This document shows positions 24,347-33,406 of a stretch of 64,000 bases of DNA, one piece after another; position 1 is the stretch's first letter, and every line of letters starts with the position of its first letter. Position numbers and translations under genes: made by a program. The stretch comes from Dysgonomonas sp. 521. Lineage in GTDB: Bacteria; Bacteroidota; Bacteroidia; Bacteroidales; Dysgonomonadaceae. The stretch lies in NCBI RefSeq assembly GCF_010501055.1, contig NZ_QVMO01000004.1:35913-99912 (forward strand). Reading direction: 5' to 3'. The notes below the pieces were generated by a model that saw only the letters and a list, made by a program, of their open reading frames with translations, searched no databases and was not told the origin of the DNA.

Positions 24347-25285
24347 TTACTTTGTCAGTTGATCATTTATCAGATTTTCAAGTTTGAAATCGGCTTTGAG
24401 CAGTTTTTTCGCTCCCAGCCAGTTTGTTACCGCCAGTATGTCTTTATCTGTAGCAGTCACGGGCTGAGCATCTGTATATACGGGGATTGAAACTTTTTCT
24501 GCAACAGGTTCCGGAAACTGGAGGTCTTTCACCAGTATATCCTTTATGTCTGCCACAGAGTGGGAATTAAGATATGCTACACCTTCATTGTAGGCGGCAT
24601 ACATTTTCTTTATCGCGTCGCTTTTTGTATCGATGGACTTTTGTGAAAAGACGATTCCCGTTACGGTATATCCGAGGCTATCCATCGAAACAAGTAACTT
24701 ACAGCCGTCCCCTGCCGCTATCAGCGCGAATGGGTTGGGCAGTCCTGTCGCATCTATCTTGTTGTTGCGTAGCATTTCGAAACGGGTCGGGATCTTGTTT
24801 ATTTCCACTTTTTCCACATCAGCGGGGGTAAGGCTTACACTGGTTAATGCCATATCCACACAGAAATCGATTACAGTATTCTGGGATACGGCTACTTTCT
24901 TTCCCTTTAGTTCCGACAGGCTGTTTATTCCTGATTGTGCGCTGGCTACAATGTAAAACGGCGCCTGACATTTAGATGTCAGTTTCATATCAAATCCTCC
25001 CGAAGCCAGTAAAGCCGCACTTGTATAGTCTGTGACACCGCCATCTACCGTTCCGCTTTGGAAAGCCATATCGCGTTCGTTGGCCGACATAAAGCGTTGA
25101 ATATTTACATCTACCCCATGTTTCGCAAAATAGCCTTCGCGTTGGGCTACAGCCAGAGGCAGGTAGTCCATAGACGACATAACGCCAACGGAAAGAGAAG
25201 GCACGTCTTTACTCCCCTGTTTTTTACCGGAGCATGCGCTCAATAATAAACCGATAGATAGAATACAAAAAAATATATATTTCAT
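24347..25285 (-). CDS. NMT1/THI5-like substrate-binding lipoprotein of an ABC importer
   Basis: 312-residue lipoprotein with signal MKYIFFCILSIGLLLSAC and lipobox Cys. The mature part is a type II periplasmic binding fold of the NMT1/SsuA group (LSVGVMSSMDYLPLAVAQRE; YFAKHGVDVNI; GTVDGGVTDYTSA; LKGKKVAVSQNT). It captures the solute for the adjacent permease and ATPase. The ATG at 25285 is chosen because it starts the signal peptide; an in-frame ATG at 25348 would add 21 unlikely residues. No riboswitch was recognised upstream, so neither thiamine precursor nor sulfonate can be named as substrate. Confidence 0.88.
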   Translation of the reverse strand: MKYIFFCILSIGLLLSACSGKKQGSKDVPSLSVGVMSSMDYLPLAVAQREGYFAKHGVDVNIQRFMSANERDMAFQSGTVDGGVTDYTSAALLASGGFDMKLTSKCQAPFYIVASAQSGINSLSELKGKKVAVSQNTVIDFCVDMALTSVSLTPADVEKVEINKIPTRFEMLRNNKIDATGLPNPFALIAAGDGCKLLVSMDSLGYTVTGIVFSQKSIDTKSDAIKKMYAAYNEGVAYLNSHSVADIKDILVKDLQFPEPVAEKVSIPVYTDAQPVTATDKDILAVTNWLGAKKLLKADFKLENLINDQLTK

Positions 25286-25441
25286 AACCTGTGTGAATTG
25301 GATTAAGCAGTTAAGCAATTTTTTTAGAAAAAGTGACAAAAGTGACACCTTTTTTATTGTTTTCTCCTGTTACTTTTTTCCGGCTTATAGCCTGTATTTC
25401 GTCAGCCCTTTCTCTATATAAGATAAATTTTCAGAAAATAA

Positions 25442-25775
25442 GAAACTGTTTAAATTTTATTCGTTCAAATTTTTAGAGATGTTTTAGAGATGTTTATTTA
25501 CATACGCTTCGCTCCTGTGACTGCTGGTTGAGTTGAGAGAAAGGAAAAAAACAGCCAAAAACAGCCTAAAAATGAACGAAGAAAAAGGTATAATAAAATA
25601 TTCCATAGTACATGACAAAAAATATTCAAACACGATTTGGAGACGATGTAGGGGCAGTGGCTTGTCCCTGCCCGCTTGTCATCGTTTACGGGCACCCACA
25701 GGGGATGCCCCTACAGCAGGATATAAAATTTTGTCATGTACTAAGAAAATATTCATATAAAATTTAAACAGTTTC
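25442..25775. mobile_element. Family R element R4, carrying a nested P element, TSD TAA
   Basis: Ends GAAACTGTTTAAATTTTAT and complement; flanked by TAA at 25439-25441 and 25776-25778. In orientation it is the reverse of R2/R7 and shares their interior (agagatgttttagagatg, gagttgagagaaagg). It is longer than R2 because P2 (25604-25745) sits inside, and it also holds the T-repeat core near 25500. The element ends next to the hflX stop codon and may affect its 3' end. Confidence 0.82.
25604..25745. mobile_element. Family P element P2 (142 bp) nested in R4, 9-bp TSD
   Basis: Terminal inverted repeats (CATAGTACATGACAAAA and CTTAGTACATGACAAAA) with a core nearly identical to P1. Direct repeats AAAATATTC at 25595-25603 and 25746-25754 mark the target duplication. 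Because the duplicated bases belong to R4, the insertion order is R4 first, P2 second. Confidence 0.88.
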
Positions 25776-25779
25776 TAAA

Positions 25780-27000
25780 TTACTCCATTTCTTCATCATA
25801 TTTCTGGAAGAGGAAGTCGTTGTAAGGATAACGTTCGATGTGGATTTCTTTCACTCGGTCGTAAACTTTCTGCTTCAGTTCATCGATGTTGAGCTTCTCC
25901 TTTGCCGAAATGAAAATGCAGTCGTCATGCATTTTGTTCATCCACGATTTTTTCAGTTCTTCCAACGACACGTTTTCCTTTGTCATAGGAGTCAGGTCAT
26001 CCTCTTCTTTCGGGGTGTATGTAAACGCATCCACCTTGTTGAATATCAGTACCGTAGGTTTTTCTTCCTTGTCGATGTCGAGTAAAGTACTGTTTACCAC
26101 CTCTATCTGCTCTTCAAAATTGGGGTGCGAAATGTCCACAACGTGTAATAATAAATCCGCTTCCCTTACTTCATCCAGAGTCGATTTGAACGATTCTACA
26201 AGGTGTGTGGGCAGTTTGCGGATAAATCCTACCGTATCCGACAGGAGGAATGGCAGGTTATCTATAATTACCTTTCGCACTGTAGTGTCCAATGTGGCGA
26301 ACAGTTTATTTTCTGCAAACACCTCCGATTTACTCAACAGGTTCATCAATGTGGATTTTCCTACATTGGTGTATCCTACAAGGGCTACACGCACCATCTT
26401 GCCCCTGTTTTTGCGTTGCGAAGACATCTGTTTGTCGATGCTTTTCAGCTCCTCTTTCAGAAAGGAGATCTTATTGAGGATAATACGCCGGTCGGTTTCC
26501 AGCTGGGTTTCTCCCACGCCACGCATCATCACGCCCCCGCCTCGCTGGCGGTCGAGGTGCGTCCACAGGCGGGTAAGGCGGGGCAGCAGGTATTGGTATT
26601 GAGCCAGTTCTACCTGTGTCTTGGCATAAGCCGTCTGCGCGCGCATGGCGAATATGTCGAGGATAAGGCTTGTACGGTCGAGTATCTTTACCTGTAGTTC
26701 CTTTTCTATATTTCGTATCTGCTTGGGAGACAATTCATCATCGAATATGACGAGCCCAATCTCATTATCTTCCATGTATTGCTTGATCTCCTGCAATTTG
26801 CCTGTACCTACGAATGTTACGGGATTAGGCTTATCAAGCTTCTGTGTGAAATTCTTTGCAGGTATTATACCTGCCGTTTCGGCAAGGAATGCCAGTTCGT
26901 CAAGGTACTCTTTTACCTGTTCTTCATTTTGTTCCTGTGTGATAAGCCCCACAAGAATTGCTTGTTCGTTTTTTGATTCTGATATTATAAAGTCTTTCAT
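25780..27000 (-). CDS. hflX: GTPase HflX
   Basis: Ribosome-associated GTPase that splits stalled 70S ribosomes under stress. The 406-residue protein has the N-terminal HflX domain (TFVGTGKLQEIKQYM; FDDELSPKQIRNIE), the Gly-rich linker RQRGGGVMMRGVGETQLE, and the G domain with GYTNVGKST, DTVGFIRKLPTHLVESFKSTL and FNKVD. The ATG at 27000 (MKDFIISESKNEQ) is preferred over an in-frame one at 27039 lying in a repeat-bearing spacer. Confidence 0.95.
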   Translation of the reverse strand: MKDFIISESKNEQAILVGLITQEQNEEQVKEYLDELAFLAETAGIIPAKNFTQKLDKPNPVTFVGTGKLQEIKQYMEDNEIGLVIFDDELSPKQIRNIEKELQVKILDRTSLILDIFAMRAQTAYAKTQVELAQYQYLLPRLTRLWTHLDRQRGGGVMMRGVGETQLETDRRIILNKISFLKEELKSIDKQMSSQRKNRGKMVRVALVGYTNVGKSTLMNLLSKSEVFAENKLFATLDTTVRKVIIDNLPFLLSDTVGFIRKLPTHLVESFKSTLDEVREADLLLHVVDISHPNFEEQIEVVNSTLLDIDKEEKPTVLIFNKVDAFTYTPKEEDDLTPMTKENVSLEELKKSWMNKMHDDCIFISAKEKLNIDELKQKVYDRVKEIHIERYPYNDFLFQKYDEEME

Positions 27001-27025
27001 ATAATCTGTTAAGAAATTAAGCCAT

Positions 27026-27087
27026 CTCCCCCAACCCATCCTATCAGAGAGGGAGTTAGCCCCCTCTTTTGGAGGGGGTTGGGGGAG
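27026..27087. repeat. C-rich hairpin repeat C2
   Basis: CTCCCCCAACCC at 27026-27037 pairs with GGGTTGGGGGAG at 27076-27087. It lies between rplS and hflX, 26 nt upstream of hflX, and belongs to the same style of repeat as those at 17107, 32590, 52264 and 56198. Confidence 0.65.
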
Positions 27088-27094
27088 GTGTGCA

Positions 27095-27127
27095 TAAAAA
27101 AAAGAGCCTGCATTGTAGGCAGGCTCT
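27095..27127 (-). terminator. Rho-independent terminator after rplS
   Basis: On the minus strand AGAGCCTGC and GCAGGCTCT form a stem followed by a run of eight T. Located 39 nt beyond the rplS stop. Confidence 0.88.
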
Positions 27128-27165
27128 CCGATATCTTTTTCGTACTTGGTAAGTAGAATAAGAAA

Positions 27166-27528
27166 TTAAGCTTTGTTTGTAACAACTCTTTTTTCTTTGA
27201 TTCTTGCTTTCTTACCTGTAAGACCACGAAGGTAATACAATTTAGCACGACGAACTTTACCCACTTTGTTTACAGTGATACTGTCAATAAATGGTGATTC
27301 GATAGGGAAGATTCTTTCTACACCGATGTTATCAGACATTTTGCGAACTGTGAAACGTTTTTTAGTTCCATGTCCTGCAATTTTGATAACTACACCGCGG
27401 TACTGCTGAACACGTTCTTTGTTACCCTCTTTGATGCGGTAAGCAATAGTCACTGTGTCGCCACTTTTGAACTGAGGAAACTCTTTTCCTGTAGCAAATG
27501 CTTCTTCTGCAACTTTAATTAAGTCCAT
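27166..27528 (-). CDS. rplS: 50S ribosomal protein L19
   Basis: Ribosomal protein bL19 at the 30S-50S interface. 120 residues from the ATG at 27528 (MDLIKVAEEAFA), with the typical GDTVTIAYRIKEGNKERVQQYRG-like core, RFTVRKMSDNIGVERIFP and VRRAKLYYLRGLTGKKARIKE. An ATG 42 nt upstream is in frame but lies in the leader. It stands alone with its own promoter and terminator. Confidence 0.97.
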   Translation of the reverse strand: MDLIKVAEEAFATGKEFPQFKSGDTVTIAYRIKEGNKERVQQYRGVVIKIAGHGTKKRFTVRKMSDNIGVERIFPIESPFIDSITVNKVGKVRRAKLYYLRGLTGKKARIKEKRVVTNKA

Positions 27529-27605
27529 GATTATATAATCGTTTTTTTGTTTAATATACGCAATATACACGAGCCTCTCCCGTCAGAGATTACGCAAAGC
27601 GGATG

Positions 27606-27636
27606 CAAAGATAAAAATATTTTCGAAATACGCAAA
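27606..27636 (-). promoter_or_regulatory. rplS promoter (Bacteroidetes type)
   Basis: On the minus strand TTTG at 27636-27633, a 19-bp spacer, then TATCTTTG at 27613-27606: an exact match in sequence and spacing to the -33/-7 consensus described for Bacteroides. It lies about 80 nt upstream of the rplS start, implying a leader in which autoregulation could occur. Confidence 0.65.
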
Positions 27637-27667
27637 GCCTATACTCTTATTTATATGTGGGTTAGAT

Positions 27668-27800
27668 GAAGTTTTGTTACTTAATAGAGATTTAGTTGAA
27701 CTCCTACGGAGTTCTGGGGGTAATGAGTGGCATTTTACCCACGGGTTGCGCTTCACTTACCCGGGGTTATCCACATTTTAGTTCTACGGACTTCCATTTT
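27668..27800. repeat. Repeat-like spacer with short palindromes
   Basis: Contains gaactcctacggagttc (a 17-bp palindrome near 27698-27714) and cccacgggttgcgcttc followed by ttacccggggttat. Patterns of this kind are typical dispersed Bacteroidetes repeats. No coding frame is seen. A further short hairpin (tgaaagtaa..ttactttca-like ctttcagc) lies near 27820-27850. Confidence 0.4.
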
Positions 27801-27951
27801 GATGTATTGAGGCTACGTCGGGTCTGAAAGTAATAAAGGCTTTCAGCTTTACCTTACCTCTACGGCTATCAGTTTATCTATAATCAGACAGGATATCCTT
27901 TAAAAATATGCCTCTTTCATGTTAATCTATGTTTATAAAAAAGCATTTTCC

Positions 27952-27982
27952 CTTGTCTGAGAATATATTACTCTTATTTTTG
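27952..27982 (+). promoter_or_regulatory. Promoter of the GH3/beta-lactamase operon
   Basis: CTTG at 27952-27955, a 19-bp spacer, then TATTTTTG at 27975-27982, matching the Bacteroidetes consensus except for C in the first -33 position. It lies 48 nt before the start codon of the GH3 gene. Confidence 0.6.
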
Positions 27983-28030
27983 TAGGAGGTAAAATAAACG
28001 CCTGAAAAAATCCTTTACAAAAGAACGGTA

Positions 28031-31000
28031 ATGAAAATAAGATATATAGCGGTGTCAGCTGCTTTTTTTGCAGTTTCCTGTTTCAGTGTAGTAGCATCAA
28101 ATGCGAAGAAAACTCCGAGTCTGTACAATGCGGCAGATAAGGTAAGAATGAGCCGGTGGGTCGATTCGGTTTACAACCGGATGTCGATGGACGAACGCAT
28201 CGGGCAACTGTTTATGCCCATAGTGCCCGGAGATAATTCCGATGTAAATAAGAACGCGATAAAGAGTCTTATCAATAATCAGAAAGTAGGAGGACTTCTA
28301 TTCTCGAAAGGAACACCCCGGAATCAGGCGGAACTGACCAACTATGCACAGCGTAACGCAAAAACGCCTTTGATGATTTCCCTCGACGGCGAATGGGGTT
28401 TATCCATGAGGTTATCGAATACCACGCGTTTCCCTTACAATATGATGCTGGGGGCTATACAAAATGATTCGTTGCTCTACTACTACGGACTGGAGGTAGC
28501 CCGCCAGTGCAAACTGATGGGTATCCATGTCAATTTTGCTCCCGATCTGGACGTGAACAGCAACCCGAGCAACCCTGTTATCGGATACCGTTCGTTTGGC
28601 GAAGACCCTGACCGCGTAGCACGTCTGGGCATAATGTATTCGAAAGGGCTGGAAGCCGGAGGAGTAATGGCTGTGGCGAAACATTTTCCCGGACATGGCG
28701 ATACTTCGGCCGACTCGCATAAGACCCTGCCTGCGATTACGCATAAGAGAGACAGGCTCGATGAAGTGGAACTGAAACCTTTCCGTAAATATATTGAAGC
28801 CGGACTCTCGGGCATGATGGTCGGACATCTGGACATACCTGCCCTAGATACAAAAAGGCAACCAAGCTCTTTGTCCGAGGCCATCATCACAAAGTTGCTG
28901 CAGGACGAACTAGGTTTCTCCGGGCTTATTTTTACAGACGGGCTACAGATGAAGGGTGTGTCGGATGAAGGCAACCATTGCGTGAGGGCGTTACAGGCCG
29001 GCAATGATATCCTTTTAGGCCCCATCAATGTACCTAGGCAATACAATGCCGTGAAGAAGGCTGTGGAAGATAATCTGCTGACCGAAGCGCAGATAGAGAT
29101 GAAATGTAAAAAGGTTTTGGCATACAAATATATTCTGGGAGTGAATAATGTAAAACCGGTGGAGACTTCCAATCTTATACGGAATATCAATGCTCCCAGT
29201 GCGGAATGGATAAACCGCGAACTGAACAGGGATGCCATGACATTGCTGAAAGATGATGCCCGGATTGTACCGTTAAAAGAGTTGGATAAAAGGAAGATAG
29301 CCGCCGTGTCAGTAGGTTCGTCCGCAGGCAATACCTTTCACAATACATTGAAGGTGTATGGCGATGTTACCTGTTTTAATGTAGCGAACGGGGAAGCCCT
29401 GCTGCAATTGAAAAAAACGCTTCAACCATATAATACGGTTATAATTTCCGTTCATAGTACCAAGGCGGGCGCAAATGCCGCTATACAGAGTGTGGGGCAG
29501 GGAAAAGAAACCATTGTTACATTCTTTATCAACCCGTACCGGACAAGCGGCTATGCCTCATCGATAAAGGCTGCCGACGCGGTTCTTCTGGCTTATGAAG
29601 ACACAAATCTAGCTCAGGACTATGCGGCTCAGGCCATATTCGGAGGAAATCCGGTTACAGGGAAAAGTCCTGTATCGGTAGGCGATATTTTCAAAGAAGG
29701 TGAAGGGATAGATACAAAAAAAGTACGGCTGTCTTACGCTGTTCCCGAAGAAGTGGGTATAGCCTCAAGCCGGCTGGATGGTATAGAAACCATCGTGCAG
29801 GAGGGCATCAAGAATCAGGCCTTTCCCGGTTGCCAGATATTGGTGGCAAAAGATGGTCAGATAATCTACAACAGGTCTTTCGGCTCATTTGAATATAATG
29901 GCAGGCGGAAAGTAGACAATACCGATATATACGACCTTGCCTCTATGACAAAGGCTACCGCTACGCTTCCGGCTGTAATGAAATTATACGACCAGTCGAA
30001 GCTGAAATTAAGTTCGGAAATAAGCAGTTTTGTTCCTCTGCTCAAAGGAACCGACAAATCGGATATAACTGTGCGTGACGCTCTGCTTCACGAGAGCCGT
30101 TTGCCGTCATTTATCCCATATTATATGAATGCCATCGATAAGGATAGCTATGAAGGAAAGCTGTTTAACCGTACATGGACTTCGCTCTATTCGGCAGAGT
30201 TTGATTCTAATACGTACGCGCGTACCGACTACAGGTATAAGCCCGATATAGTATCGAAAACGGCTAAGATAAATTTCCTGCCTTTGGCTGACGGATTGTT
30301 TATTAACAAGAGTTACAATGATACTATCATTGCCGCTATAGCCAATTCGAAGCTGAATAGGAGGAAAAGTTATGTGTATAGCTGCCTTAACTTTATGCTG
30401 CTGAAAGAAGTAGTAGAAAAAATATCGAAAGAAGACCTGAACTCTTTCGTACAGGAGAATTTTTTCGGCAGGCTAGGTTCTACCACCACCACCTATAATC
30501 CCCTGACTAAGTTCAGCAAGGAACGGATTGTACCTACCGAAAAAGACGACTTCCTTCGCAAGCAGTTGGTACAGGGATATGTTCACGACGAAGGCGCCGC
30601 CTTTATGGGTGGCATATCGGGCAATGCGGGTTTGTTTTCCAATGCCAATGATATAGCCAAACTGTACCAGATGTGGCTCAATAAGGGAACCTACGGGGGA
30701 GAAGAATACCTGTCTGCAAAAACCTGCCGGCTATTTATGAACACAAAGAGCGGTATATCGCGCCGCGGGCTTGGCTTTGACAAACCCGAACCGAACACAG
30801 CCAAATCGAGCCCGACATCGCCCAGTACGCCTGTCAGCACATACGGGCATACAGGCTTTACGGGAACTTGTTTCTGGATAGACCCTGATAATCATTTAAT
30901 TTATATATTTTTGTCGAACAGAGTAAACGATAAACGAACACACAAAGCTATATCAAGCCTCAATATCCGCTCGCGTATACAGGAAGAGATATACTGGGCG

Positions 31001-31081
31001 ATGAAAAGAGGAAATTCGCCACATGAAACACTAACAACCAAAAATACGAATACTGATGACGAAACAACTGACTCTGAATGA
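28031..31081 (+). CDS. Glycoside hydrolase family 3 (NagZ-like) fused to a serine beta-lactamase-like domain
   Basis: 1016-residue exported protein (signal MKIRYIAVSAAFFAVSCFSVVA). Residues about 35-380 form a GH3 domain with the NagZ motif KHFPGHGDTSADSH and the nucleophile Asp in IFTDGLQMKG, so it probably removes N-acetylglucosamine from muropeptides. About 385-570 is a GH3 C-terminal-like domain. From about 575 a class C beta-lactamase/esterase fold follows: SxxK as SMTK at about 638-641, a YSCLN motif in the YxN position and HTGFTG near the end as the KTG equivalent. The fusion combines glycosidase and peptidase/esterase-type modules likely acting on peptidoglycan. The 3' end overlaps the next gene by 26 nt. 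Confidence 0.9.
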   Translation: MKIRYIAVSAAFFAVSCFSVVASNAKKTPSLYNAADKVRMSRWVDSVYNRMSMDERIGQLFMPIVPGDNSDVNKNAIKSLINNQKVGGLLFSKGTPRNQAELTNYAQRNAKTPLMISLDGEWGLSMRLSNTTRFPYNMMLGAIQNDSLLYYYGLEVARQCKLMGIHVNFAPDLDVNSNPSNPVIGYRSFGEDPDRVARLGIMYSKGLEAGGVMAVAKHFPGHGDTSADSHKTLPAITHKRDRLDEVELKPFRKYIEAGLSGMMVGHLDIPALDTKRQPSSLSEAIITKLLQDELGFSGLIFTDGLQMKGVSDEGNHCVRALQAGNDILLGPINVPRQYNAVKKAVEDNLLTEAQIEMKCKKVLAYKYILGVNNVKPVETSNLIRNINAPSAEWINRELNRDAMTLLKDDARIVPLKELDKRKIAAVSVGSSAGNTFHNTLKVYGDVTCFNVANGEALLQLKKTLQPYNTVIISVHSTKAGANAAIQSVGQGKETIVTFFINPYRTSGYASSIKAADAVLLAYEDTNLAQDYAAQAIFGGNPVTGKSPVSVGDIFKEGEGIDTKKVRLSYAVPEEVGIASSRLDGIETIVQEGIKNQAFPGCQILVAKDGQIIYNRSFGSFEYNGRRKVDNTDIYDLASMTKATATLPAVMKLYDQSKLKLSSEISSFVPLLKGTDKSDITVRDALLHESRLPSFIPYYMNAIDKDSYEGKLFNRTWTSLYSAEFDSNTYARTDYRYKPDIVSKTAKINFLPLADGLFINKSYNDTIIAAIANSKLNRRKSYVYSCLNFMLLKEVVEKISKEDLNSFVQENFFGRLGSTTTTYNPLTKFSKERIVPTEKDDFLRKQLVQGYVHDEGAAFMGGISGNAGLFSNANDIAKLYQMWLNKGTYGGEEYLSAKTCRLFMNTKSGISRRGLGFDKPEPNTAKSSPTSPSTPVSTYGHTGFTGTCFWIDPDNHLIYIFLSNRVNDKRTHKAISSLNIRSRIQEEIYWAMKRGNSPHETLTTKNTNTDDETTDSE

Positions 31082-31910
31082 GAATATTCAGCCGTTCTTT
31101 GAAGCAAAAGACAAACAGATATGGGATTATATCCTTGAAAATAAAATAGACGAACTTCTCAACTACCTGCCCCGCCAGGAAGGCAATACACTAGATATAA
31201 TAATCAGTGAACTGCTGACCGGAGGAAAAAGCGATACTTTAGAGCAATACGATTTCAAGGAAATAAGCGAGACTACCAACAGCTTGTTCCGCGATATGGA
31301 ACGCCTGGTCTTTGCATTGGATATTAACGGCAACTATGAAGAAATCAGAGAAAGTGTAGTCTATCGTCTTTTTGAAGAAATACCAGATATTGTAGAAAAA
31401 ATACAAAAAGAAACGACCGGCTATCCTACTGTCAGAAGAGTAGCGGACGAAATAATTAAAGAAGCCGCGGCTATGCGTGCCTCATTGAACAACCTGGTGG
31501 TTTATTACCAGATAAAGGAAGATACCGAAGCCCTCCATTTTGCGATAGTGATGCGTACAAAGCTCACGCTCGCCATTATGAGCAATTATAAAAATGTGGT
31601 AGGGCACGATATGATAGAGGCTGCCAAGATAAAAGAAACCGTAGGCGATACCGAGGCCGCCCTCGTATTCTATAATGCCGCGAAGGAAAACCTGAAAGGG
31701 GAATTACATTGGTTTATAGAAAGTCCGGAGATGGGCGCGAACGAAGACGATCAGGTTATACTCAGTTCGTTGAAAGAAGCGTATTTATCTATTGACAGGC
31801 TGAAAGGTACATCGGAATTTACTAAAGCATGCGCAGTAATAGATGAAATCCTGAGCAGGGAATACGTTGAGTATGACTTCGATGAGGAAGATGATGATGA
31901 CGAGGAATAA
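31056..31910 (+). CDS. Protein of unknown function with acidic tail
   Basis: 284-residue soluble, mostly helical protein with no signal peptide or membrane segment. Visible parts: NIQPFFEAKDKQIWDYILENK at the start, a long amphipathic middle (IVEKIQKETTGYPTVRRVADEI; AAAMRASLNNLVVYYQIKED) and a C-terminal tail dominated by Asp and Glu (YDFDEEDDDDEE). I do not recognise the family. It overlaps both neighbours (26 nt with the GH3 fusion, up to 44 nt with the dipeptidase), so it is translated from the same mRNA and may be functionally linked to cell-wall turnover (inference). Confidence 0.7.
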   Translation: MTKQLTLNENIQPFFEAKDKQIWDYILENKIDELLNYLPRQEGNTLDIIISELLTGGKSDTLEQYDFKEISETTNSLFRDMERLVFALDINGNYEEIRESVVYRLFEEIPDIVEKIQKETTGYPTVRRVADEIIKEAAAMRASLNNLVVYYQIKEDTEALHFAIVMRTKLTLAIMSNYKNVVGHDMIEAAKIKETVGDTEAALVFYNAAKENLKGELHWFIESPEMGANEDDQVILSSLKEAYLSIDRLKGTSEFTKACAVIDEILSREYVEYDFDEEDDDDEE

Positions 31911-32586
31911 AAATATCATATTATCGTTTTACTGTTTTTTATTGCTGCCGCTTGCTTTAGCTGCCCAGCAACAAAAAGCTTCTCACAGCCTTGATGCATA
32001 CCTGCAAACAAAGGGGCTTGTGAATGTCAGTTCATTGGATCGTTCTATCCATGCCGACCTGAAGTATGGCACAACAGACAATTTTACAAAAACTGTACTA
32101 TATGATTCTTTGTCGGGTATATACTTACATCCTTTAGCAGCGGATAAACTGGTAAAGGCTCAGAAATATTTAAAAACTCTTCATCCGGATTACAGCCTTT
32201 TGGTCTATGATGCTGTTCGTCCGCTAAGTGTGCAGAAAAAGATGTACAAAGTGGTGCAGAATACCAAATACGCGGCTTATGTGGCCAACCCTTCGCGTAC
32301 AGGCCTGCACAACTATGGTATGGCTGTAGACCTCACTATATGCGATAAGCAGGGGAAAGCGCTGGACATGGGTACTCCCTTCGATTTCTTCGGCAGCGCT
32401 GCCGGAATAAACAGGGAGGCCGAATTGGTACAGAAAGGCGTTCTTACAAAGCAACAGGTAAAAAATCGTGAACTGCTGCGGAAGGTTATGCTGCATGCCG
32501 GTTTCCTGACCATAAGGGGCGAATGGTGGCATTTTAATGCCGTAAGCCTGACAGAAGCCCGTAAATCTTACAAGGTAATCGAATAA
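31867..32586 (+). CDS. D-alanyl-D-alanine dipeptidase (VanX/DdpX-like)
   Basis: Zinc peptidase of family M15D cleaving D-Ala-D-Ala. Signal peptide-like start (NIILSFYCFLLLPLALAAQ) predicts a periplasmic enzyme. The zinc ligands and catalytic residues are visible in LHNYGMAVDLT (His, Asp) and GEWWHFN (Glu, His). DAVRPLSVQKKMY carries the substrate-binding Arg. The exact start is uncertain: several ATGs between 31867 and 31897 lie in the end of the previous gene; the last (MTRNKNIILSF) gives the neatest signal peptide. With the NagZ-like fusion upstream it suggests peptidoglycan recycling or turnover. Confidence 0.88.
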   Translation: MSMTSMRKMMMTRNKNIILSFYCFLLLPLALAAQQQKASHSLDAYLQTKGLVNVSSLDRSIHADLKYGTTDNFTKTVLYDSLSGIYLHPLAADKLVKAQKYLKTLHPDYSLLVYDAVRPLSVQKKMYKVVQNTKYAAYVANPSRTGLHNYGMAVDLTICDKQGKALDMGTPFDFFGSAAGINREAELVQKGVLTKQQVKNRELLRKVMLHAGFLTIRGEWWHFNAVSLTEARKSYKVIE

Positions 32587-32589
32587 CCA

Positions 32590-32670
32590 TCCCTCCCGGC
32601 CTCCCCAAAGGGGGAGGAGAAAAGTAGCGTTGGCTTTCTCCCTCTCATTTCGGAGGGGGTGGGGGAGGTG
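32590..32670. repeat. C-rich hairpin repeat C3
   Basis: Two hairpins: cctccccaaag/ggggagg and ctccctctcatttcggaggg followed by gggtgggggagg. Placed between the dipeptidase gene and the next secreted-protein gene; may attenuate read-through. Confidence 0.55.
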
Positions 32671-32686
32671 TTAAACTCTATATATT

Positions 32687-33406
32687 ATGAAGAAGACTTA
32701 CACAATTTTGCTAATTTCAATTATCTTGAGTGTGTGCGTACAAACGGCTTATGCCCAGTTTGTTCTGGCACAGGATACAGTGCGGGGCAGGATTGACTTC
32801 AGCCCGCGTCTTGGCGATATGAATAATGCTGTGGCGATTCCGAATGATTCTGTTTTTTATATGCTGCCTGTAGACCTCAGTACCGACCCTTGGAGGCAGG
32901 TGTACCGTTACATGCCCGACAGGGCTGTACGCAGCGGGTATATACAGTCTACCAAACTGATGAGGGTTGACGATTATGATATAGTAGAGGTGGAGCGGTT
33001 ATCGGCGCACGGATATATTTCATTTAAGAATAGCGATGTGCGGATAGTCGTATCGGTAGCTCCTGTCACGTCAAAAGATGTAGCTATAAAGAAAGGAACA
33101 GACGGACTTTACAGGGTAAATGGTAAATTAGCCCGCGGTGTTGCCAAATGGGGCACTCCCAAAATGCAGTATAAATCTATTACCGTGTCTATCAAAGGTC
33201 GTAATATACCTGTTCCGAAAAAGCTTTTCGAGCATCTTCTCGAGCCGGATATAGAGGATATGGTAGTGTATTACAATCCACGAAAGGAGACTGTTTATAT
33301 GCAGGTAAATAACGGAGGTACTTCCGCTTATTATACAGTCCTTTTCACAATGTCTATCAGGGGAGCGTTAAGCCCTTATATATTCGATCCGTCAATGAAT
33401 AAATGA
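32687..33406 (+). CDS. Secreted protein of unknown function
   Basis: 239 residues with a Sec signal (MKKTYTILLISIILSVCVQTAYAQ). The mature part is beta-rich (DYDIVEVERLSAHGYISFKN; VYYNPRKETVYMQVNNGG) without a recognised domain and without lipobox Cys, so it is periplasmic or exported. No family recognised. It follows the cell-wall gene group in the same direction after an 80-nt C-rich hairpin spacer, so cotranscription is uncertain. Confidence 0.65.
   Translation: MKKTYTILLISIILSVCVQTAYAQFVLAQDTVRGRIDFSPRLGDMNNAVAIPNDSVFYMLPVDLSTDPWRQVYRYMPDRAVRSGYIQSTKLMRVDDYDIVEVERLSAHGYISFKNSDVRIVVSVAPVTSKDVAIKKGTDGLYRVNGKLARGVAKWGTPKMQYKSITVSIKGRNIPVPKKLFEHLLEPDIEDMVVYYNPRKETVYMQVNNGGTSAYYTVLFTMSIRGALSPYIFDPSMNK

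Noticed and set aside
25286-25441. TPP or other riboswitch upstream of the NMT1/THI5-like importer
   Set aside because: No conserved TPP core (CUGAGA and partner) or other known aptamer pattern was found; only a GTCACTTTT repeat is present.
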